Assembly: GCF_008635795.1 (NCBI RefSeq)
Contig: NZ_VWRQ01000002.1
Coordinates: 310,001-374,000, forward strand
Source of the DNA: Paenibacillus tepidiphilus
GTDB lineage: Bacteria > Bacillota > Bacilli > Paenibacillales > Paenibacillaceae
DNA length: 64,000 nucleotides
Direction: 5' to 3'
The position numbers were made by a program, and so were the translations under genes. Numbering within the stretch: position 1 is the stretch's first letter; every line of letters begins with the position of its first letter. The notes beneath the pieces were generated by a model. It had not been told where the DNA came from. It saw only the letters and a list, made by a program, of their open reading frames with translations, and did not search any database. Shown one piece after another: positions 59,153 to 64,000 of this stretch.

Positions 59153-59697
59153 CCCGATACACCACCTTTCTGATACTCCTGAAGTCTATTTTGCAGCTGC
59201 TGCCTGGCCCGGAACAGGTACGATTTCACCGTATTCAGCGGCAGGTCCAGACAATCCGCAATCTCGTTGTAAGATAAATCCTGTAAATAACGCAGTACGA
59301 CCACCGTCCGGTGATGCTCGGGAAGCTGGTCGATCGCCTCGCGGATATCCTCCGCCAAATACCCGGACATGACCTCGCGTTCCACATTGCTTTTGTCTTT
59401 AAATACCATTTCATGCTCGTCGATGGAGACCGTCGGCTTCGTCCTTCTGAATTTGTCGATGCAGATGTTGGTGACGATCCGCTGCACCCAGGTCTTGAAC
59501 TGGGCCTTCTCCTCGTAGGAGCCAATTTTGGTATATACCCGGATAAGCGCCTCCTGTGAGGCATCCAGGGCATCCTGTTCATTATGCAAAATGTAGAAGG
59601 CCGTCTTATACACATGTCCTTCAATTTCTCGCAATAGGGTGATTAGAGCGTCGCGATCGCCCGCTTGAGCGGCTCTGATGAGTCCCTGCTCCACCAC
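59149..59697 (-). CDS. ECF-type RNA polymerase sigma factor, SigW-like
   Basis: A 182-aa ECF sigma factor. Region 2: 'EQDALDASQEALIRVYTKI', 'FKTWVQRIVTNICIDKFRR'. Region 4: 'LPEHHRTVVVLRYLQDLSYN', HTH 'IADCLDLPLNTVKSYLFRAR'. This resembles SigW/SigX-class envelope-stress factors. Starts GTG at 59697 with AGAGGGGGA upstream. The likely self-activated promoter is at 59728-59754. Co-translated with its anti-sigma factor. Confidence 0.93.
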   Translation of the reverse strand: MVEQGLIRAAQAGDRDALITLLREIEGHVYKTAFYILHNEQDALDASQEALIRVYTKIGSYEEKAQFKTWVQRIVTNICIDKFRRTKPTVSIDEHEMVFKDKSNVEREVMSGYLAEDIREAIDQLPEHHRTVVVLRYLQDLSYNEIADCLDLPLNTVKSYLFRARQQLQNRLQEYQKGGVSG

Positions 59698-59727
59698 GAA
59701 GGTTCCCCCTCTCTATGCAATCTTACT

Positions 59728-59754
59728 GACGGGCAAGACTGCGGATTTGTTGCA
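59728..59754 (-). promoter_or_regulatory. ECF-type promoter before the sigma/anti-sigma operon
   Basis: On the minus strand TGCAAC (59754-59749), 17 nt, CGTC (59731-59728). This follows the ECF pattern (AAC motif, CGT-type -10) as in SigW/SigX autoregulation. Confidence 0.6.
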
Positions 59755-59945
59755 AGCCTGTAAAATCTTATTTTTACCATACCAAACTTTACTTGTTACG
59801 TCTTATCCGTTCTCCCGTTTCAGCAAGACTGCACTGCGGAAGCGTCCGTAATCCTTCCTAAGCATACAAGGGCGGATTGAAATCTTCAAATACTCTTTTT
59901 GCAGAAATAAGTTACAAGAATGTAAGCAGGTCCGGCACCGCGGTT

Positions 59946-60188
59946 CTATTTAAGAAATTCCAAGCCGCAGAGAAGCATAACGGCAAAATTCACCTTACCT
60001 TCGTTATCTAATACATACCCTTCTCCGTACATGAATAAATGAGGATTATTGTAATTCCGTTCCAGCCGGTATATTTGGCCCACTGTGACTTTGCAGCCAT
60101 GGTCGGATGAGGTAATCAGCACATGCGTCGCTTCCTCTTCGTTCTCTGCCCGGCTTAGTTTCCGCTGATCGCTGCTATGTTCCGTCAT
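59946..60188 (-). CDS. Small protein of unknown function
   Basis: An 80-aa soluble protein. Nothing matches a family that I know. The acidic start (EHSSDQRKLSRAENEEEA) leads to a beta-rich core: 'HVLITSSDHGCKVTVGQIYR', 'LFMYGEGYVLDNEGKVNFAV'. The ATG at 60188 has AAGGAG 5 nt upstream, which decides the start over an in-frame codon at 60242. It stands alone between the sigma operon and eda. Confidence 0.65.
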   Translation of the reverse strand: MTEHSSDQRKLSRAENEEEATHVLITSSDHGCKVTVGQIYRLERNYNNPHLFMYGEGYVLDNEGKVNFAVMLLCGLEFLK

Positions 60189-60339
60189 GTCGGCTCCTTC
60201 CGGCCTACGCCCTGCACCTGAGGATTGCGCTGGATCGAGCATCCTTAAGTTCGTATCCTAGCCTTGGGCATTTTCCGGAAGAAATATGCAGAGGACGGGC
60301 AAGAGCCGCAGGCAGCCGCACATTCCGCTTTGCTCTTAA

Positions 60340-60384
60340 CGGTAACAGGCCGGCCAGAGATCTGGCCGGCCTGTTAGCCGTTGC
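60340..60384. repeat. Long near-perfect palindrome after eda
   Basis: A 16-bp perfect stem (60345-60360 / 60363-60378) flanked by AACGG / CCGTT with one bulged G, 21 bp in all. A second small stem GCCCC/GGGGC (60385-60401) abuts it. No U-tract on either strand, so it is not a classical terminator. Confidence 0.8.
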
Positions 60385-60457
60385 CCCGCCGACTGGGGCA
60401 CAGTGTTCTTATTTATATGTGTAATGCTTGTGTTGCCGCAGCTGTGCTTTCCTTGAA

Positions 60458-61099
60458 TTACGCTCCCTTGATCTCCTTGAACTTCGCCACATATTGTGCA
60501 GCCAGCTCGGTAATCTGGTCATAGCGTCCTTCTTTGGCCGGCGCAGTCAAGTTGCCCCCGATTCCGACCGCGATACAGCCGTTCTTGATCCACTTGTCCA
60601 TATTATTCAGATCTACGCCGCCTGTAGGCATAATGTTGACATGCGGCATTGGCCCCTTGACCGCTTTGACGAAATCCGGTCCAAACGCACTGCCCGGGAA
60701 CAGCTTCAGGACGTCAACTCCCAGCTTCAGCGCTTCCTTCATTTCATTCAGCGTCATGCAGCCGGGCATATAAGGAATGCCGTAAAGATTGCACATTTTG
60801 GCCGACTCTTCTTCAAAAGAAGGGCTGACCACGAACTCCGCACCGGCCAGAATCGCAATTCTTGCGGTCAGCGGATCGAGCACCGTGCCGGCGCCAATGA
60901 CTGCCTTATCGCCGTAATCGGCGGCCAGCCGTTTAATCGCAACATCGGCATCCGGAGTAGTGAAGGTGACTTCAATGTTGTTCAGTCCGCCTTCAATACA
61001 GGCTACAGACATCCGGTAGGCATCGTCGGCATTATCCGCGCGGATAACGGCCACCACACCGACAGACAACAGGTTATCAAGCACTTTTAATTTCTTCAT
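60458..61099 (-). CDS. eda: KDPG / 4-hydroxy-2-oxoglutarate aldolase
   Basis: A 213-aa class I aldolase that splits 2-keto-3-deoxy-6-phosphogluconate into pyruvate and glyceraldehyde 3-phosphate. Motifs: 'VAVIRADNADDAYRMSVACI', 'IGAGTVLDPLTARIAILAGA', 'VSPSFEEESAKMC', Schiff-base lysine segment 'LKLFPGSAFGPDFVKAVKGP' and 'IMPTGGVDLNNMDKWI'. ATG with GGAGAGG upstream. It diverges from the sugar kinase gene and would use that kinase's product. Confidence 0.95.
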   Translation of the reverse strand: MKKLKVLDNLLSVGVVAVIRADNADDAYRMSVACIEGGLNNIEVTFTTPDADVAIKRLAADYGDKAVIGAGTVLDPLTARIAILAGAEFVVSPSFEEESAKMCNLYGIPYMPGCMTLNEMKEALKLGVDVLKLFPGSAFGPDFVKAVKGPMPHVNIMPTGGVDLNNMDKWIKNGCIAVGIGGNLTAPAKEGRYDQITELAAQYVAKFKEIKGA

Positions 61100-61206
61100 C
61101 GTTTAACAATCCTCTCCTGCTTTTCTTGAAAAAGAAGCAATAGAATAATAGTTTAGATAAATTATTTTATTGATTTTACTAATCCATAACCGCATGTTCT
61201 ACCAAA

Positions 61207-61235
61207 ATAGTAATAATAAATAGCGCTCCAGTCAA
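61207..61235 (-). promoter_or_regulatory. Sigma-A promoter of eda
   Basis: TTGACT (61235-61230), 17-nt spacer, TACTAT (61212-61207) on the minus strand. Leader of about 100 nt. Confidence 0.65.
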
Positions 61236-61364
61236 TATTTATTTATGAAGCTTAGCGCCTCCAACCGGCTGCTTATATGGATTATTGCCGAATACATTAA
61301 GGGATTCAGCTCCTTGAGTCCACTTATTCAAGCTCAATAGGCCGAGTTAATCCTGTGAAGATTA

Positions 61365-61391
61365 TTGTACAAAACCGATTTATGTGATAAT
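61365..61391 (+). promoter_or_regulatory. Candidate promoter of the sugar kinase gene
   Basis: TTGTAC (61365-61370), 15-nt spacer, GATAAT (61386-61391) with TGT before it. The short spacer lowers confidence. AAACCGATTT lies in the spacer and may be an operator. Confidence 0.45.
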
Positions 61392-61450
61392 TTTGAATCA
61401 CAAGCACTTATACAGGGAAAATTCCTGATCCCCCTGAGGAGGAACCATTA

Positions 61451-62395
61451 ATGAGCAAAACACTCGACGTTGTCACATTCGGAGAACCGATGGCGATGTT
61501 CTACGCCAATGAAGTCGGAGAGCTGCATGAGATTTCTTCATTTTCGCGGGCGCTGGCCGGAGCCGAGAGCAATGTGGCCACAGGTCTGTCGCGACTTGAA
61601 CACCCTACCGGCTATGTCACTAAACTCGGCGAAGACAGCTTCGGCCAGTTTATCGTGAATACGCTTCACCGGGAAGGCATCGACACCGCCAGTATATCGT
61701 ATACCAAGCAATTCTCTACCGGCATGCTGCTGAAATCCAAAGTAATTGAAGGCGACCCTAAAGTGGAATACTACCGCAAAAATTCTGCCGCCTCCAAGCT
61801 GAGCCTCGCCGACTTTGATCCCGGTTACTTTGCTTCCGCGGGACACCTCCATGTCACCAGCATCTCAGCGGCGCTCTCGCCGAGCTGCCTGGAATTCTCC
61901 AAGCATGCCATGGAGTTCATGAAGTCCCAAGGCAAGACAGTCTCCCTCGATCCCAACCTGCGCCCGACCCTGTGGCCCGATACCGAGACAATGGTCAGCA
62001 CGATCAACGATCTGGCGGGGCGCTGCGACTGGTTCCTGCCGGGACTCGGAGAAGGCAAGAAGCTGACCGGACTCGACACGCCGGAAGAGATCGCCGACTT
62101 CTATCTGCAGCTTGGCGTCTCCCTCGTCGTGATCAAGCTCGGACCTGAAGGCGCCTATTACAAATCTTCCGCCGGCGAGGAAGGCTATGTCGACGGCTTC
62201 AAGGTGGAGCAGGTCGTCGACACCGTCGGCGCCGGCGACGGCTTCGCTGTCGGTGTCATCAGCGCGCTGCTGGAGCAGCTGCCGGCCGCCGAAGCCGTCC
62301 GCCGCGGCAATGCCATCGGCGCACTGGCGGTCATGTCGCCGGGCGACATGGACGGCCTGCCGACCCGCGCCGCGCTCGCGTCTTTTATGGGCTAG
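61451..62395 (+). CDS. kdgK: PfkB family sugar kinase, likely 2-keto-3-deoxygluconate kinase
   Basis: A 314-aa carbohydrate kinase. N-terminal 'VVTFGEPMAMFYANEVGELH' and 'GAESNVATGLSRLEHPTGYV' (substrate loop) and the C-terminal catalytic signature 'DTVGAGDGFAVGVISALLE' are complete. The N-terminal region and the eda gene next door favour 2-keto-3-deoxygluconate as substrate, feeding KDPG to Eda for pectin or glucuronate breakdown; other keto-sugars are possible. ATG with GAGGAGGAA 5 nt upstream. Confidence 0.87.
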   Translation: MSKTLDVVTFGEPMAMFYANEVGELHEISSFSRALAGAESNVATGLSRLEHPTGYVTKLGEDSFGQFIVNTLHREGIDTASISYTKQFSTGMLLKSKVIEGDPKVEYYRKNSAASKLSLADFDPGYFASAGHLHVTSISAALSPSCLEFSKHAMEFMKSQGKTVSLDPNLRPTLWPDTETMVSTINDLAGRCDWFLPGLGEGKKLTGLDTPEEIADFYLQLGVSLVVIKLGPEGAYYKSSAGEEGYVDGFKVEQVVDTVGAGDGFAVGVISALLEQLPAAEAVRRGNAIGALAVMSPGDMDGLPTRAALASFMG

Positions 62396-62465
62396 GGCGC
62401 GTAAGGCTAACTGCCGGCAGGCTTCTTGCTGACAGCTGCTGGCTCGTCGTTGTGCCTGCAGCTCA

Positions 62466-62507
62466 AAAAGCCCCTCCCCGTTCGTAACTGAACGGGGAGG
62501 GGCTTTT
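62466..62507. terminator. Bidirectional terminator between kdgK and the LacI-type gene
   Basis: A perfect 18-bp stem (62466-62483 / 62490-62507) with A-tract before and T-tract after serves both convergent genes. Confidence 0.93.
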
Positions 62508-62550
62508 GCAAGTAAACTGGTATTCGCGGACACTACGTCGCCTTTCCGGA

Positions 62551-63603
62551 TTAGTCCCGGGCAGGCGGGTGAACTGCCCCCGACTGCAAGGAGGGCGCCC
62601 CGACCGACTGTCCCGGCTGCAATGACGGCGGAAAACGGTAGGTAATCGGCACCGCCGCGCCCTGATCCTCGATCAGCGACAGCATCAGCTTGGCTGCCTG
62701 CACACCCATTTCATAGGCCGGCTGCCGGATGGTCGTGATCGGCGGGTTGTAGATCTGCGCAAACTCCGCATCGTCGATGCCGATGACGGACCACTGTCCC
62801 GGAATTGCAACAGCCTGGCGGTTGGCGTACTTCAGAATCTCGCCCAGCACCAGATCATTGGCGGCTACCAGACCGGTGGGCGGCCCTTGCAGACGCTGCA
62901 AGCCGTTCAACGCGGCGGAAATGTCCTCCCGGGGCACACTGCACATATACTCGGCACGCAGCGGCAATCCCGCTTCCTCCATCGCCTTCTTGTAACCGCT
63001 CATCCGTTCCTTGCGCGGCGTAATCGCCTGCTCGCCGAGCGGCAAGGAGAGGATCGCAATATCCTTATGGCCATGGCGCACCAGCTCACGGACGGCTGTC
63101 TTGGCAGCCATCTCGTTGTCCAGCAGCAGGCTTTGCGTCGTCACCCCATCCACCAGCCGGTCCATGAACACAAGCGGGTACTCCGCTTCCACCAGTCTGC
63201 CGTACGTTTCAGGATGATGCCCGGCCGGGAAAATAATCAGCCCGTCCACCTGCCGTGCGATCAAGGTTTCCACATACGTGTTCTCCTTCTCCGCGTTCTC
63301 GTCCGCATTGCAAATAATCACCTGTATGCCGTGGCGCTGCAGCTCATGCTCAATCGCCCGGATGCACTGGATCGACAACGAGTAATCGATATTGGCCACA
63401 ATGATGCCGACCATATGCGTGCGGTTCTGCTTAAGACTGCGGGCCAGGCCGTTCGGCTGATAGTTCAGCTCCTCGATGACTTCGGCGATCCGGTTCCGGG
63501 TCGCTTCGCTCATATACTTAAAGCGTTTATTCAAAAATTGCGAGACCGTGCTTTTGGACACGCCCGCTTTCTGCGCCACATCCTCGATGGTCAGCTTCTT
63601 CAT
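62551..63603 (-). CDS. LacI family transcriptional regulator, KdgR-like
   Basis: A 350-aa repressor: N-terminal LacI HTH ('TIEDVAQKAGVSKSTVSQFL'), hinge 'NYQPNGLARSLKQNRTHMVG' and a periplasmic-binding-protein-like sensor domain. 'STVSQFLNKRFKYMSEATRNRI' differs from the common 'STVSRVLN' and is seen in KdgR-type members. Its neighbours make it the likely regulator of eda and kdgK. ATG with AAGGAG/GGAG upstream. Two palindromes in its leader (63621-63663) may give autoregulation. Confidence 0.9.
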   Translation of the reverse strand: MKKLTIEDVAQKAGVSKSTVSQFLNKRFKYMSEATRNRIAEVIEELNYQPNGLARSLKQNRTHMVGIIVANIDYSLSIQCIRAIEHELQRHGIQVIICNADENAEKENTYVETLIARQVDGLIIFPAGHHPETYGRLVEAEYPLVFMDRLVDGVTTQSLLLDNEMAAKTAVRELVRHGHKDIAILSLPLGEQAITPRKERMSGYKKAMEEAGLPLRAEYMCSVPREDISAALNGLQRLQGPPTGLVAANDLVLGEILKYANRQAVAIPGQWSVIGIDDAEFAQIYNPPITTIRQPAYEMGVQAAKLMLSLIEDQGAAVPITYRFPPSLQPGQSVGAPSLQSGAVHPPARD

Positions 63604-63620
63604 CTTACCCGCTCCACTCC

Positions 63621-63663
63621 TTGGTATACCAAAGAGTATAGCTTTTTTTTAGTAAATTTACTA
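63621..63663. promoter_or_regulatory. Two palindromes in the LacI-type gene leader, candidate operators
   Basis: TTGGTATACCAA (63621-63632) and TAGTAAATTTACTA (63650-63663) are perfect palindromes, centre-to-centre about 30 bp. They lie 18-60 nt before the start codon. The centres are TA/AT rather than the CG usual for LacI sites. Confidence 0.45.
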
Positions 63664-63729
63664 TAAGAACCGTCCTAAACAAGCAGGAAAGTGTCCCGAG
63701 AAACCTAAATATCCCTCACTTTAGAAGCA

Positions 63730-64000
63730 TCAGGGCATGAACACACCATCCGACCACTCTCTCCCGGCAAAAAGCATCGTTTCCGCAGTGTACTCCGTTT
63801 GACCCACCTTATATTGTATTTCTATAGGCTCAAATGACGGATACAGAATTTCGGATACTTCACTTACCTTCCTTACTGTTCCCGTAGCCATATCAATGGC
63901 GCTTGCATCGATTTGCTTTTTGTTATTTTTAAAATCGGTATAGTATACCAGTAGCAACTCTTCTTGCTCATTGTTCACAGCGAGCAGGGACGGGTTATTA
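63730..64000 (-). CDS. C-terminal part of an unknown protein, cut by the window edge
   Basis: The frame is open from 64000 to the stop at 63730. A GTG at 63978 is possible as a start but has no ribosome binding site, so I treat the gene as continuing outside. The visible 90 residues ('EELLLVYYTDFKNNKKQIDA', 'AIDMATGTVRKVSEVSEIL') look like beta strands of a soluble or extracellular domain, possibly the end of a beta-propeller-like protein. No family recognised. Confidence 0.55.
   Translation of the reverse strand, partial: NNPSLLAVNNEQEELLLVYYTDFKNNKKQIDASAIDMATGTVRKVSEVSEILYPSFEPIEIQYKVGQTEYTAETMLFAGREWSDGVFMP

Larger units (their letters stand above)
61100..61450. other. Divergent promoter region of eda and the sugar kinase
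   Basis: 351 nt, A+T-rich, no gene. It holds two outward promoters (listed separately) and a LacI-type half-operator-like AAAACCGATTTA (61371-61382) between the kinase -35 and -10. Half-sites TTTTACTA and TAGTAA near 61170-61215 resemble arms of the palindrome upstream of the LacI-type regulator. Confidence 0.55.

Overview
The window is a piece of a Gram-positive, endospore-forming Firmicute chromosome, most likely Paenibacillus or a close relative. Supporting signs are the sporulation genes gpr and spoIIP, an HrcA/CIRCE-controlled dnaK operon, AddAB instead of RecBCD, an SLH-anchored subtilisin, strong AGGAGG ribosome binding sites, frequent GTG/TTG starts and high G+C. I see no rRNA or tRNA gene, no CRISPR array, no transposase and no prophage. 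Nearly all genes lie on the minus strand.

Read on the minus strand from right to left, the backbone follows a gene order known from Bacillus: holA, (rpsT, divergent), gpr, spoIIP, yqxA-like, lepA, hemW, hrcA-grpE-dnaK-dnaJ, prmA, rsmE, mtaB, a yqeW-like Na/Pi transporter (plus strand), rpsU, yqeY. Extra blocks interrupt it. (a) 52.4-54.7 kb: a serine hydrolase and its likely AraC-type regulator, between spoIIP and gpr. (b) 27.9-41.4 kb, between dnaJ and prmA: a large SLH-anchored S8 protease, two small unknown or stress proteins, a stalk/NPCBM protein of low G+C, an LCP cell-wall enzyme, an MHYT-PAS-GGDEF-EAL c-di-GMP protein, an ECF sigma factor with a DUF4179 partner, and tag. (c) 1.5-23.5 kb, between mtaB and rpsU: an eight-repeat Ig-like secreted protein, a UPF0397-type ECF transporter, an RlmI-like methyltransferase, the addB-addA-sbcD-sbcC break-repair operon, and an exported unknown protein.

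The right end (57.9-64 kb) carries a second ECF sigma/anti-sigma pair with a recognisable autoregulatory-type promoter, then a 2-keto-3-deoxygluconate module: eda, a divergent PfkB kinase and a LacI-type regulator. The last gene is cut by the window edge.

Regulatory signals that can be read directly include a perfect CIRCE element with a sigma-A promoter before hrcA, a LexA-like box over the -35 region of the addB promoter, sigma-A promoters for rpsU, lepA, rpsT and eda, and about twenty hairpin terminators. The most unusual non-coding items are a 3-way-junction hairpin element with its own extended -10 and U-tract after sbcC (about 2184-2311), a 3 x 34-bp tandem repeat upstream of addB, a 2 x 62-bp tandem repeat upstream of prmA, and a 45-nt near-perfect palindrome after eda. 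I found no clearly new defence or biosynthetic system; the ncRNA candidate and the repeats are the best leads.
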